Part shown: positions 12,123 to 23,122 of the stretch, one piece after another
How positions within the stretch are numbered: the stretch's first letter is position 1
Layout of the letters: each line of letters opens with the position of its first letter
Source: Drechmeria coniospora
Lineage: Eukaryota > Ascomycota > Sordariomycetes > Hypocreales > Ophiocordycipitaceae
Assembly (NCBI RefSeq): GCF_001625195.1
Contig: NC_054390.1
Location: forward strand, 248,001 to 312,000
DNA: 64,000 bases
Direction: 5' to 3'
Position numbers and translations under genes: made by a program
Notes under the pieces: generated by a model
What the model was told of the DNA's origin: nothing
Seen by the model: only the letters and a program-made list of their open reading frames with translations
Databases searched by the model: none

Positions 12123-12860
12123 GGGGAGACGCAGGCCTGCTCGTGCTTGCCCTCGCACGGGCACGACGGGCACGAGCGACTCGCTCGAGGCGATGCTCCA
12201 GCCTGCCAGGGCGAGCCCGACAGAAGGTGCCACGGGGCGGGCTCAGGTGCGGCTTGGAGGGAGAGTCGGGGGCGAGGCGGCCGAGGAAGGCATCGGCTGC
12301 GAGAGCAAAGGAACGACTCGGTTCAAGGGCCACACTCCATGCCGATTCGAAGGCGAGCCGATGCCACGGGTGGATGCTGACCGCTTCGACGGGCTCGAGG
12401 CGAGGCGTGCCGAGGAGAGGTCGAGACGACGGGGACGGGACGCAGGCCGGCCGTCTTGGATCCGACGGCGAGGCGAGAGATGAAGGCTGCAGGCGGCAAG
12501 GAATGGCGAGAGGGGTGTCGGTCGAGGAGGAGGAGAGGAGAGAATGTGCATGGTGCAGGGGAAATGGCCAAAGTGTGCCGTTGGCCTTTGTGGGTAGATT
12601 CAAGCTCGACGACGTTTACGGAGAGCGTCGCAGGAAGGAGGGGCACGTCCGATTCCGGCGGCAAGAGCGCAGCAAGGATCGATACTGCCGCGGCCGGTAC
12701 ATGTGGATGTGCTGCGCAGCACTGTGCGGAGTACTTTGGTCGGTATACGGAGTACAAGTAAGCACATTATCCAGCTTCTGCTCGCCACACAGAGCAAGTA
12801 CAAGCAGGTACCTTTTCCTTCTGGTGGACGCAAGTAATGCCTGCAATGACATGCAGCTCG

Positions 12861-13125
12861 CCTACGGAGTACTGTACGGAGTACATGTACAAGTGCATGC
12901 AGAATTGCCTGGTGGAGTACGGAGTACATGTACAAGTGCATGTAGAATTGCATGGTGGAGTACGGAGTACATGTACAAGCGCATGTACAATTGCTTGGTG
13001 GAGTACGGAGTACATGTACAAGTTGCATGAACATTGCTTGTTGGAGTACGGAGTACAGTGCTTGTTCGAGTACGGAGTACATGTACGCATGTACAATTGC
13101 TTGTTGGAGTACGGAGTGCCCTGCT
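12861..13125. repeat. 43-bp minisatellite built on the GTACGGAGTACATGTAC word
   Basis: GGTGGAG recurs at 12911, 12954 and 12997 (43-bp period), each followed by TACGGAGTACATGTACAAG and then a variable AATTGC segment. Two or three shorter, diverged units follow. The core word is itself rich in palindromic GTAC. Confidence 0.85.
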
Positions 13126-13921
13126 CCTACTCATCACCCTCTGCGCAGCACTCCGTACTCTGCAGTTGTACCTGTATTATGCTCTATGCTTGCTTGTATG
13201 CTCTGGCCATGTTGCACAGGTACATTCATGTATGCAAGTAAATTTGCATGTTGTATAGGTGCAAGTACAAGCACATTTGCAATTGTACAGTACAAGTACA
13301 AGCACATTTTCACGTGTACAAGTACATGCAAGTGCCTTTGTACATGGAAGTATTATGTAAGTACGCAATTACGGAGTAAGTAGGATTGATTAGCTGTAGT
13401 TGTACAGTACCCCGTACAGTACGGAGTACTTGCCAAGTAGTTACGCGTACTTACCTACGGAGTACATGTACTTACAGTACCGAACTTGCAGAGGCGACGA
13501 TATCGGGCGGGGCTGCCAACGAGACCATGTACAGGTACTCGCACTTGCTGTAATCATTATCATTCCAGGTACAACCAACTGTTATTAAGTACTCCGTGCA
13601 GTAAACTCTGCCAACTGTTTTCAGGGTTGGTGCTGTATACGAGTACGGTACTTGTATTTCCCACGGCGCGGCATGCGACTAATAAGTACCTACCTGGTAC
13701 TCTGCGGCTTTTGCCCATCTCAACAGCCACGCTGGGGCGGTCCGAATCTCGGGGTCTCGCGGGAGAAGAGTACATGTAGCTAGTAGTTGTAGCTACAGTT
13801 CTTACGGCACCCAAGTATTACTGGCACCTAACAATTGGTACCTACGGAAATGCTTGGATGTGTCTCTTGCGGTATGCTTGCAGCACGGAGTAGGTGTACA
13901 TGTTGTACAGTCACTGCTAGG

Positions 13922-13998
13922 TACTGTGGACAAAAGTGACGATTCAATTTTGGTAGCGCGACCACTATAAGGGAATCGACACCTCTGCCACCCCAGTA
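13922..13998 (+). mobile_element. MITE-like element, copy 2 (diverged)
   Basis: TA-bounded copy reading TACTGTGGACAAAAGTGACG through CTGCCACCCCAGTA. It retains the CAAAAGTGACGATTCA core and the GCCACCCC arm. It shares its right-hand TA with copy 3, so the two are directly abutting. Confidence 0.65.
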
Positions 13999-14079
13999 CA
14001 GTCACTTGACAAAAATGACGATTCAGTTTCGGTGGAGCTACTCCTACAAATTGAATCGACATTTTGCCACCCCACTGTA
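13997..14079 (+). mobile_element. MITE-like element, copy 3
   Basis: Begins TACAGTCACTTGACAAAAAT and ends TTTTGCCACCCCACTGTA, 83 bp including both TAs. It is one of the best-preserved copies and has a central CTACTCCTACAAATTGAAT segment. Confidence 0.78.
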
Positions 14080-15120
14080 CTGAGTAGGTAGTAGTACCTA
14101 GCATTACTGCACTGACAGACATCCACGGACCACGGGCACCCATTATTACAGTGCAGTACCAGCTTGTAAGCGCCAAAGTACATGCACCACAAGCATCAAC
14201 TAGCACAAAGGACGGAGTGCTGTAGGCACCTACGGAACGGGGGAGTTACACTGGCCCAGGTGCCAAAATAATGCCTAGGGTGCAAGCACAACTATTAGTC
14301 GTCCAACCACACTACCCACGGAAGCACTAATGCTAAGCCCAAGAACAACTACAGCGTCCACCTTTGGAGCACAAGTGCATGGGCTGTCGGGAGTACTCGT
14401 GCTACCTGCTTTTGTTGCGAATGGATGGGCCGTGTCTCGGGCGCCTGAGGCCTGCCGAGGCCGTCTCGAGAAGGGTCATCATCGACATGGGGCCGTCCAG
14501 TTTCGGGCACTGTAGGCGCACGGTGGGGATTACGCGGGGACAGTACTTTGCCGCCGACAAAGTGAGGTCGGCTCACAGTGCCCAGACGGCACGTGCACTG
14601 TTCCCAGCCGCAGTGCAGGCCAGCTCTCGACGCACCTGGAGAGGCAGCGCGAGTCCAAAGCACCACGGACAAGCAAAGGCAAAGGCACCGCGAGCAGACT
14701 CCCGCGGCGGGCAAGGAACGTAATGCAATTACTTGTATTTTGCCATGATGCCGATGCCATGGTGTGACGGCGTGACGATGACGCCCATCTTTCATCTTAC
14801 CAATCCGATTACCGCTCTCCGACTCATCACTCCCCACCAGCACCACCAACACCCGGCGTGCCGGTGCGCACCCGTACCGCCGCCGCCGCCGCCGCCGATG
14901 CTCGCCTCGCTCAGCCGTGCTGATATTTGACATTCTTCACCTCCGGGCCGTGACCGTGCGTACGGCCCGACTGTGTAAAGTGACACTGGATGGGCTGTAA
15001 AGGTTAGCGAGCCGCCGTGATGCGGGCACGTAGGCGCATCGGAGCTTACCGAAAAGTACTAGGCACAGGCACGTTAGCTTGTCGTCGGCAATCAACGGCG
15101 AGCGCGGGATGGGCAGGCCA

Positions 15121-16163
15121 TCACTTACACAATTCCTCGGATGCCGCGCCTTCTTCAGATTCCCCATCTGGTAGAGGTGAGTCTTGTGGGTGAGTCCTGT
15201 TGCCCATGGTCAGCATGACGTGCGCCGTCGCCGAAGGGGGCGGCCCGGCCGGCAACGAACCGTCCTCGGGCTGGGCGATCCAATCCCACAGATCGTAGTC
15301 GCCGTGCCAGACCTCGACCGATTCGGTCTTTGCCTCGTCGGGGCCGAGCCATCGATCCGGCAGCACCATGTGCTTTTCGTTCATGGCGACGAGGTTGGTG
15401 CCCGACAGTTGGTGCTCGAGAAGAGCGACCGGTACGATGCCTAGGGGGGAGCTTGGGTCAGACGCACGCTTCAGCGGCGGCGGGGGGGGGGGGGGGGGCA
15501 GCTTCTTTGCCGTCTCGACGTACTCTGGACATTCATCTGCTCGGCACCGGCGGAGAAGAACAGACGAAGCTTGTCAATCTCCATGAGGGGAAGCTTGTCC
15601 ATGCCAAAGTATTCCTTCAGATCGATGGGGACGCGCACAAACTCGCCCGAGGCGGGATTCTCGAGAAGCAGAGCCTTCTTGTGCAGCGGGTCGTCGACGG
15701 GCCTCTCGTCGAAAGAGGCGTAGATGGATCCGGTCCGGGGCCTGTGCATGCCTCCGCGCATCTTGATGAACAACGCCAGGGCGACGATGTTGTGGGTGAA
15801 GTACTTGATCTCCGACGCCGTGCTCTTCTTGAAGTAGTACTCCTTGAACTTGCACGTCATGGCGCCCTCCATGGTTTCCTGGTTGGCCGTCGTGCAGTCG
15901 ATGCCCTCGTTGATGGCCAGGGAGTCGAGGCCGGCCTTGATGACGGCAATCTTGGTCGCCTTGTCGGCGAGGTCCTGCTCCTTGCGCTTGATCTCGTCCT
16001 CGATCTCCTTTTGCGCCTGGTGCTGCATGATGTCGTCGACGTCTTCGGGTTCCAGCTCCCGGGGACTCCTCGGAACGACGCCGTCGGCGGAGGAGGCATG
16101 CTCGCCGTGCGGCACGCCATGGGCGCCGAGGAAAAGGGCGGCGAGGAGGGTGCAAGGACGCAT
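15121..16163 (-). CDS. Secreted protein of unknown function, 2 exons
   Basis: Exons 15524-16163 and 15121-15440 give 319 aa. The intron is 83 nt with donor GTACGT and acceptor CCCTAG, and it contains a C/G run of about 16 bases. The N-terminus MRPCTLLAALFLGAHGVPHG is a likely signal peptide. Residues ~40-75 are charged and coiled-coil-like (DDIMQHQAQKEIEDEIKRKE and following), then a segment with CTTANQETMEGAMTCKFKEY. I do not recognise the family. The stop codon overlaps a consensus donor (GTAAGTGA at 15128-15121), so a spliced, different C-terminus is possible. Splicing of the first intron is well supported because both exons stay in one frame with acidic, hydrophilic sequence. Confidence 0.7.
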
Positions 16164-16844
16164 CGTGGCGGTCGACGGACGGCTCGGAGGATGGAGCGGG
16201 TCAGAGGTCGGCCGTGGGAGGGAAGGGCGATGCTCCGGGGGCGTCGTCGTCGTCGTCGTCGTCGTCGACGGAGCGGTGAGCGAGCATGGTCCTTAAATGC
16301 GAGGGTGGCGAGGTCGGTCGAGGGCGCACGACGACGCGAAGGATGGCGCTAAATCCCGGGCAGCCATGGCGAGGTTTCACGTCGATGCGTCCTTTATCTT
16401 CTGATGGCACGTCGTCGAGATGGGCGGATGGACGTGGCCAAGGGCCGCCGTTGGGGGGGGGGAGGGAAGCGGGCAGGACGGGCACGATGCATGAGCGAGG
16501 AGGCCCCCGACGGCGGCGGCCAGCGCTACGGTGCTAGCGCAGGCGCCGCAGGCCGCTCGCCGAGGCGGAAGCCAGCTGAAGGCACGCCTTTGCATGAGAA
16601 AGGGCGCCGTGCCGGGCGTCGTGGTTCCCTCTGGTCGGCGTACCTTGCTTGACTTGCACCGCCACCGTGGCCGCACCGCCATTGCAAGTACCCGCACGGT
16701 CATGACTCCGTACTCCGTACCGGCGGGAACACGGGCGCGACGCCGGCCACCTTTGTACTGGTGACCTGCGACGTGCTCCAGTGTACTTGGCAGCTCGGCG
16801 AATCCTACCGACGAATGGAACACGGCCATAGGCGACACGTAGGC

Positions 16845-17045
16845 GACACTGGGTAGGTGACACCGACAGGTAGGCGACACGGGTAGGTGACACCCACAGG
16901 TAGGCGGCACAGGTAGGTGGCACAGGTAGGTGACACAGGTAGGTGACACAGCTAGGTGACAGCCACAGGTAGGTGACAGCCACAGCTAGGTGACACAGGT
17001 ACCAGGTACTTAGGTGACACCCGCAGCTAGGTGACAGCCACAGGT
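16845..17045. repeat. 12-14-bp minisatellite (AGGTAGGTGACAC)
   Basis: Irregular tandem copies of AGGTAGGTGACAC and variants such as AGGTAGGCGGCAC and AGCTAGGTGACAG. Confidence 0.85.
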
Positions 17046-17189
17046 AGGTATACGCACAAGGGAATGCATCTGCGGTGATGCTCGCAAGTACATCTACTTG
17101 GGTGCTCCGTGCCGTCCAGCACGCGCTCAGCGTTGCTGGGCGAAGCAGGCTCGAAGATGCGGGGTTCTCGGGTGCGGGCCGCGTGCAAT

Positions 17190-17330
17190 CTGAGGGTGCA
17201 ATCTGAGGGTGCAATCTGAGGGATCAATCTGAGGGTGCAATCGGAGGGAGCAATCTGAGTGTGCAATCGGAGGGTGCACTCTGAGGGTGCAATCTGAGGG
17301 TGAAATCTGATGGGTGCAATCTGACGGGTA
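17190..17330. repeat. 13-14-bp minisatellite (GTGCAATCTGAGG)
   Basis: About ten tandem copies of GTGCAATCTGAGG with single-base variants (GATCAATCTGAGG, GTGCAATCGGAGG). Confidence 0.88.
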
Positions 17331-17470
17331 CCTGTACGGAGTACAACTAGATGCGATTCCTTACCACCGCCCTGGCACCTGAGCCGAGGTATCGGCTAGT
17401 ACCTGGTAGAGTGGGCAAGTACTTGACTGTTCGTACCTGGCAAGCACCAGGACGCCAACGGAGCACGACG

Positions 17471-17554
17471 TACGGTGGGGTGGCAAAAATGGCGATTGAA
17501 TTTGTAGGAGTGGCGCCGCCAAAACTGCATCGTCATTTTTGTCAAGCGACAGTA
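17471..17554 (-). mobile_element. MITE-like element, copy 4 (inverted)
   Basis: 84 bp including TA at both ends. Reads TACGGTGGGGTGGCAAAAAT and finishes TTTTTGTCAAGCGACAGTA, the reverse orientation to copy 1. Central GGAGTGGCGCCGCCAAAAC joins the arms. Confidence 0.78.
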
Positions 17555-17574
17555 CCTGGACGGTGTGCAAGCAC

Positions 17575-18350
17575 AGGAATAACTTGCCTGCGGGTACAGG
17601 GATTGGTGACCTGCAGATACAGGGATTGGTGACCTGCAGATTCATGGATTGGTGACCTGCAAGTACAGGACTACTGACCTGCAAGCACAGGAGTTGCTGG
17701 CCTGCAAGTTGGGGAATTAAATGACAGACTTGCAAGCACGGAGCACAGGAATCACTGATCTGCACGTACAGGAAATACTGGCCTGCAAGTGCGGTAAATG
17801 GGTACTGAAATGCAAGTTCCGTCAATGCTGGCCTGCAAGTCCAGGGAGTACCTACCTGCAAGTACGGGGTACATGTACAGGAATAACTGCCCTGCAAGGA
17901 CAGGAATCACTGACGTGCAAGTATGGCAATTGAATTACTGACGTGCAATTACAGAAATCACTGACGTGCAAGTACAGGAAATAATGCTGACCTGCAAGTG
18001 CGGGAATTGATGGCCTGCAAGTACCGGAATTAAATAACTGACCTGCAGGTACAGGAAGTACTGAAATGCAAGCCGAAATACTGACCTGCAAGTACAGGGA
18101 CTACCTACCTGCCAGTACGGAGTACAGTACATGCACAGGAATACTGACCTGCAGGCACAGGAATGGAATGCTACCGACCTGCAAGTGCAGGAAATAATAC
18201 TGACCTGCAGGTACAGGAATGGAATGCTACCTACTGACCTGCAACAGGAATTGCTTGCATGCAGACGCAGGAAATACTGACCTGCAAGTGCAGTGATTGC
18301 TGAAATGCAAGTTCCATACTGACCTGCAAGCACAGGAATCACTGGCCTGC
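17575..18350. repeat. ~27-bp minisatellite (ACCTGCAAGTACAGGAAT...)
   Basis: Roughly 25-28 imperfect copies of a unit containing GACCTGCAAGTACAGGAATT and ending ACT. Variants replace AAGTACAGG by AGGTACAGG or AAGCACAGG. The array is almost continuous for ~775 bp. Confidence 0.88.
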
Positions 18351-18700
18351 AGCTCCGGTACCCGTGATGCGGTTCCGCCTCCACGAGCAGCCGCAGAACC
18401 CCCAGGGCGCCGGTGTGCCCACTCAGGCACATGGACCGCATGAAACACGGACCGCATTTCTACCCGGTACTTGGGTCGCTTGTTGTTCGCATGGGCCCGA
18501 CAGCCATCCGGGGTTATCCTGGGGCGGCAGCACGTCACGTCAGGTGCAGAGGGTGCGTCCGGAACACTTGGTGATGGCGCATTGCACGCACCTATGCTTG
18601 TAGGAGTCTGCCGCCATCGCCAGCTGCCGTAGCGGAGGGGCGCGCATCAGAGACTGACTGTGCTCGGTGCTTGTGGGTGCGCTACTCAAGTACCTACCTG

Positions 18701-19020
18701 GCAGTGGGTGGTTGTAATTGCTGTACGTGTGCTCCGTGGTGCGTCACTCAAGTACTACCTAGTACCTACTACCTGTACCGAGAACCTGGCAGTGGGTGGC
18801 TGTAATTGCCGTACGTGTGCTCCGTGGTGCATTCGCATCAGACTGACTGTACTTACTCTGTGCTTGTCGGTGTCACCTAAGTACCTAGTACCTACTACCT
18901 GTACCGAGTACCTGGCAGTGCGTGGTTGTAATTGTTGTACTTACAGTACGCGTGCTCCGTGGTGCGTCACTCAAGCACCTACTACCGTACCGAGTACCTG
19001 ACAGTGCGTGGTTGTAATTA
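18701..19020. repeat. ~86-125-bp tandem repeat, 4 copies
   Basis: GCAGTGGGTGGTTGTAATTG or variants start at 18701, 18790, 18915 and 19001. Units contain GTACGTGTGCTCCGTGGTGC and a CTACCTGTACCGAG spacer. The second unit carries a ~40-bp insertion. Confidence 0.82.
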
Positions 19021-19938
19021 CTGCAAACAAGTACTGACTTACTCTACTGTACTCCGTACGCCTATGCGTGCTCCGCCGTGCAGCTGAGCTTGCGGATGGA
19101 ACCACGGATTGGCCCTGGTGACGTAAGTAGAATGCGCACCGCCACGGCTAGGCCACAATGCAAGCACCACCGCTAGACACAATGCGAGTACCGGTACCCG
19201 TCATGGCCGGCGTCACCGTACGGGAAAAGTACCTGTACGTGCAGATGCCGCCGTCCAGGTGCCTGCGCATGCACGCGGGCGGCCGCTGGCGCTGCCTAGG
19301 GGATGGGCAGTACTTGAAATCGGCGGGCGCCCGGTACAGGTACACGCTCGGTAACGGGGCATGAATCGGCGAGCAGAGCGCTACTTGTCGTGCTGGACGG
19401 ACGATGAAATGAAGGGGATGCCTATTTTCTGCCTCACTCTCGTGGGCGTTCATGCGGGGCGGTAACGTGACCGTCGCCCCATGGTAGGACTGCCCAGCCC
19501 TTACTCGCGCACGGTGGCAAACCACGGTCAACCGACGGTCCTCCAGACGTCCTCCTCCCAGCCGTCATCGCTCGCCGCCCGTTCGACCCTCGCCTCCCAG
19601 CCGGCTCGACCTGCGACCCTCGACGGCGGGGCGGAACCTTGGCCGCGGGACGGCATCCACGGCGTGCTGCTCGCCCGGCCCCCTTCTGCGGCGGCGGCGA
19701 CGGCGACGATGACGACGACGGCAACGACGACGACGACGGCGGCGGCCTCTCTCGGAGCCGAGCATCGTGGGCTCGTGAGCGTGGCACCCGCAGCGGCGTA
19801 CATCCTTCTCCGCCGCCCGCTTCTCCGCCGCCGCCTGCTGTTCATCTCGGCCGCCCGATCGAGCGAGTCGACCGACCCCCCCTGCTCTTCATCTCGCCCG
19901 CCCGCTCGAGCGAGTCGACCGACGCCCCCCGACTCGCG

Positions 19939-21618
19939 TCAGTTGGCCGCCTGCTTGGCCTTGCGCCTGCCGACGACGTCCTCGAGCTCCGTCCTCGGCC
20001 TGCAGCGCTTCATCGGCTTGACCTTTTTGCGCACGTTGGTCGACCGCTCAAAGGCGTAGGCCATGCCGATCAGCGTCTCCTCGCTCCACGGCGCGCCGGC
20101 AAAGGAGAGGCCAAACGGCATGTTCGGCCCCTTCATGTTGAGCTGGGAGAATTCGTCAACCTCGACGGGGAAGCTCTCCGACGTGGCGCCCAGCGGCACC
20201 GTGACGACGGGCGAGCCGAGGATGCCGGCGATCTGGAAGGAATTGTCGGTGTGGAAGACGAGGGCGTCGAGCTTGTGCTTGGCCAGCGCGCCCAGCAGGC
20301 CGAGGTCGCCGGCGATGCGGGTCAAGTTTCTGGCGAGCACGTCGACGGCCGGGTTGGTCTTGTTCAGGCCGTGGCCCAGGATGACGTCCCAGTAGCTCGT
20401 GTCGTGCTCGGGCCAGCGCTCCGACGGCGTGTTGCGGGTAAAGGTGAGCAGCTGCTGGAGGGACGTGATGTTGTGCGGGTTCCTCACGAGACGCGACAGG
20501 TACTCGGGCAGGTTGGAGCCGAAATCGGCGAGCATCACCATCTCGTTGTCGTTGACGTGCTCGTCGCCCTGGAGGATGTCGATGGCGTCGAGGGTCAGGT
20601 CGTCGACGATCTCGGCGCCCTCGTCGCGCATCACCTGCAGCGCCGAGGCAAAGGCCTTGAGCTCGTCGGAGCCGTCGACGAAGCTCGGGTGGCGCGGCAC
20701 GCCGATGCGCTTCCCCCGGAGGCCCGTCCTGACGCAGGCGCGGGCGTAGTCGCACAAGGCCTCGGGCAGGATGGCGGCCGTGGCCTCGTCCCTGGCGTCG
20801 ACGCCGGCGATGGCGGTGAGGAGGTGAGCCGCGTCCTTGACGGTCCGCGCCATGGGACCGACGGTGTCGCGCCGGTCCGAGACGGGGACGACCATGTGGC
20901 GCGAGGTGAGGCCGACGGTCGGCTTGATGCCGACGACGTTGTTGCGGCCCGCCGGCGCCACGATCGAGCCGTACGAGTCGGTCCCGAGGGCGGCCCAGGC
21001 GAGGCCGACGGAGACGGCGACGGCGCTGCCCGACGACGAGCCGTAGGGGTAGTGCTTCTCGTAGTAGGCGCCGACGGTCTGGCCGCCGGTGGCCGACCAG
21101 CCGTCGGTCGTGTTGAGGCCGCGCATGTTGGCCCACTGCGACATGTTGGCCTTGCCGAGGACGACGGCGCCGGCGCGGCGCAGCTTGGCGACGACGGTGC
21201 TGTCGCTCGCCACCGTCGCGCCGACGAGCGCGTGCGAGCCGGCCGTCGTGTTCATGGCGTCGGCCGTGGCGATGTTGTCCTTGACGAGGATGGGCACGCC
21301 GTGGAGGGCGGGGCAGCCGGACGCGCAGGTGCCGTTGCCGTGGCGCCGGTCCTCGTCGAGGCGGCTCGCGATGTCGACGGCGTCGGGGTTGATCTCGACG
21401 ACGGCGCGCAGCTCGTCGTTGACCTCTCGGATGCGCGCCAAGTAGGCCTCGACGAGGTCGACGCTCGTAAAGGTGCCGTCGCCGAGGCCTCGCTGCAGCT
21501 GGTTCAGCGTCGCGTGCAGCAGCGGGGGAAAGGCGGCCGAGGCGGCCAGGGCATGCAGGGGGGCATGCAGGGCACAGGCGACGAGGAGCGCCCGGCCGAG
21601 GCCGGCGGACGACGGCAT
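19939..21618 (-). CDS. Secreted amidase (amidase signature family)
   Basis: A 559-aa single-exon amidase of the Ser-Ser-Lys amidase signature superfamily, which hydrolyses amide bonds of small amides or peptides. N-terminal MPSSAGLGRALLVACALHAP plus LHALAASA is a likely signal peptide, implying secretion. VPILVKDNIATADAMNTTAG contains the catalytic Lys. The Gly/Ser-rich motif appears as YGSSSGSAVAVSVGLAWAAL, slightly unlike the common GGSSGGS form. GTDSYGSIVAPA supplies the nucleophile-region serines. NMSQWANMRG is typical of fungal extracellular members, as is a potential N-glycosylation set (NTT, NMS, NKT, NLT). The start at 21618 was chosen for the signal peptide. The frame stays open upstream but is low-complexity. 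The substrate is not predictable. Confidence 0.9.
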   Translation of the reverse strand: MPSSAGLGRALLVACALHAPLHALAASAAFPPLLHATLNQLQRGLGDGTFTSVDLVEAYLARIREVNDELRAVVEINPDAVDIASRLDEDRRHGNGTCASGCPALHGVPILVKDNIATADAMNTTAGSHALVGATVASDSTVVAKLRRAGAVVLGKANMSQWANMRGLNTTDGWSATGGQTVGAYYEKHYPYGSSSGSAVAVSVGLAWAALGTDSYGSIVAPAGRNNVVGIKPTVGLTSRHMVVPVSDRRDTVGPMARTVKDAAHLLTAIAGVDARDEATAAILPEALCDYARACVRTGLRGKRIGVPRHPSFVDGSDELKAFASALQVMRDEGAEIVDDLTLDAIDILQGDEHVNDNEMVMLADFGSNLPEYLSRLVRNPHNITSLQQLLTFTRNTPSERWPEHDTSYWDVILGHGLNKTNPAVDVLARNLTRIAGDLGLLGALAKHKLDALVFHTDNSFQIAGILGSPVVTVPLGATSESFPVEVDEFSQLNMKGPNMPFGLSFAGAPWSEETLIGMAYAFERSTNVRKKVKPMKRCRPRTELEDVVGRRKAKQAAN

Positions 21619-21773
21619 GGCGACGGCACGCACGAGTCTGCGCCTTGACGGCGAAGAAAGGGCAAAGGTTGTGGCCGGTCGAGGCGCGCGCGTCGTGGTC
21701 GGTCGGACGAGCGTCGGACGAGAGTTGCGGAGGCGAGCATGAGCACGGCCGCACTCTGCCGCATGCCCCGACG

Positions 21774-21803
21774 GGGATATATATATATATATTGTATATC
21801 CCC
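21774..21803. promoter_or_regulatory. AT-repeat inside a GGGGATAT/ATATCCCC inverted repeat upstream of the amidase
   Basis: A run of AT dinucleotides is bracketed by GGGGATAT on the left and GTATATCCCC on the right, about 155-185 bp upstream of the amidase ATG. It could serve as a TATA-like region or simply be a microsatellite. Function is inference. Confidence 0.4.
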
Positions 21804-22392
21804 ATCCGACCACGACATGCAGCACGCGCCGGCACCGCGGATACGAGCACCTTTGGTACAGCCACCGGCCATACGTCTGGCGCAAACGCTGGGAGAAAGG
21901 GCACGACGACGACGGATCCCGCGCGCCGTCGGGCAAACTTGCTCGCACCGTCGGGTAAATGCTGGACCTCAATGACCTCGACCCTCGGCACGCAGAGCAG
22001 AAGTGCACCCTTACGAGCGCCGCAAGAACGTGCTCGTGCCCATCCCTGCCCGTACTCGTCGTGCTATTGCGCAAGGAGCGATGCCGCCACGGCGTGCTCC
22101 GTACGTTTGCGGGGGCGCCCACGGCCGAGGCCATCGCCGAGCGATCTCGGGGCGGCCGGCACTGCGGGCGCAGGCGATGGACGCAGCAGGCATCGGCACG
22201 ACCGAGCATACGAGGCGTGCGTCACACGGTCCGTTCGGGTCCTCGTCCTGCGCATGGCACGCGGCGTATTATGTAACTTTTATCTACATTTATTGCAGGC
22301 ATCACGACCAGGTGCTGGCACGACCCAGCACGCTTGCATGGGTGATCGGAGCCGTTCCAGGGGCTCGCGGGACGAGACCCAGCAGCTACAGG

Positions 22393-22483
22393 TACGGTGG
22401 GGGGGGGGGGGGCAAAACTGTCGATTCAATATGTAGGAGCAGCGCCACCAAAGCTGAATCGTCATTTTTGTCAAGCGACTGTA
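22393..22483 (-). mobile_element. MITE-like element, copy 5
   Basis: TA-bounded. The GGGGTGG arm is expanded to a long G run. The central AGCGCCACCAAAGCTGAATC and the right arm TTTTTGTCAAGCGACTGTA are conserved. Confidence 0.75.
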
Positions 22484-22578
22484 CGGCGCCGTGGGCTCGG
22501 TGCGGAGCTCCGCACAGGAACAGGTAGCGCCTGTAATTACAGCACATGCTGTATGCCGCAGGCCCAAGTACATGTGGC

Positions 22579-22661
22579 ACGGCGGGGTGACAAAAGTGTC
22601 GATTCAATCTGTTGAAGCAGCGCCACCAAAGCTGAATGGTCATTTTTGTCAAGCGACTGTA
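22579..22661 (-). mobile_element. MITE-like element, copy 6
   Basis: Second copy within the 178-bp tandem duplication. Its left end is degraded (CACGGCGGGGTGACAAAAGT) and the right end TTTTTGTCAAGCGACTGTA is intact. Confidence 0.72.
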
Positions 22662-23122
22662 CGGTGCCGTGGGCTGGGTGCGGATCTCCGTACAGGTACA
22701 GGTAGCGCCTGTAAATACAGGACACGCGTATGCTGTAGGCCCAAGTACTGCACATGTAGTTGCAAGTGTGGGCGTGCATGTACCCTGTAAGAGGCACACG
22801 TGTGTACAGCGCTCTGCACATGCAGTACTGTACACGAATGGGTGATATGTCCTTGCTATTATTACTTGTCGTCTGGGGTGGGCATCCTTGGTTCGCTGGC
22901 GGCATGCCAGGTAATAATGGGATTACGGTACGGCGTATTAGAGTACGGAGCAGCGGGAAATGACGTGGAATAATGAATACGGAGTTTTTGCACGGCACTT
23001 GGGCGGCAAGCATGTGTACCTGGGCGGCTTCATCAAGCCCTGCTGCGCGCCCAAGTACAGCGACCGCTAGGGACAGGTAATGGTGGACAACAGTGACGAT
23101 TCAGCGTCGGTAGTGCCCATGG

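Larger units (their letters stand above)
11972..15120. other. Gene-free region between ABC transporter and secreted protein
   Basis: It holds the ABC leader and promoter, a 24-bp and a 43-bp tandem repeat, two abutting MITE-like elements near 14.0 kb, and a (GCC)n run near 14.88 kb. Open frames are short and repetitive, and no domain or splice-consistent gene was found. A strong donor sequence overlapping the stop of the neighbouring secreted gene means its 3' exons could extend to about 14.8 kb. Confidence 0.65.
16164..19938. other. Gene-free, minisatellite-rich region
   Basis: Upstream of the secreted gene lies a (GTC)n trinucleotide run near 16.24-16.27 kb. Then come five distinct tandem arrays and one MITE-like copy (listed separately), and finally a low-complexity GACGACGG region near 19.69-19.75 kb before the amidase 3' end. 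I see no supportable gene. Confidence 0.7.
22393..22748. repeat. 178-bp tandem duplication containing a MITE-like element
   Basis: Two head-to-tail units (22393-22570 and 22571-22748). Matching landmarks are spaced 178 bp apart: the element ends at 22483 and 22661, and GGCCCAAGTA at 22561 and 22739. The duplication happened after the element inserted. The first copy has a 14-G run in the element. Confidence 0.85.

Noticed and set aside
8522..13030. A 1502-codon plus-strand open frame opposite the ABC transporter
   Set aside because: It is a shadow caused by high GC and codon bias on the real minus-strand gene. The product is Asp/Gly/Arg-biased without any domain, while the minus strand has complete ABC motifs.
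19639..21648. 669-codon plus-strand frame opposite the amidase
   Set aside because: A GC-driven shadow. The minus strand carries the complete amidase signature and a signal peptide.
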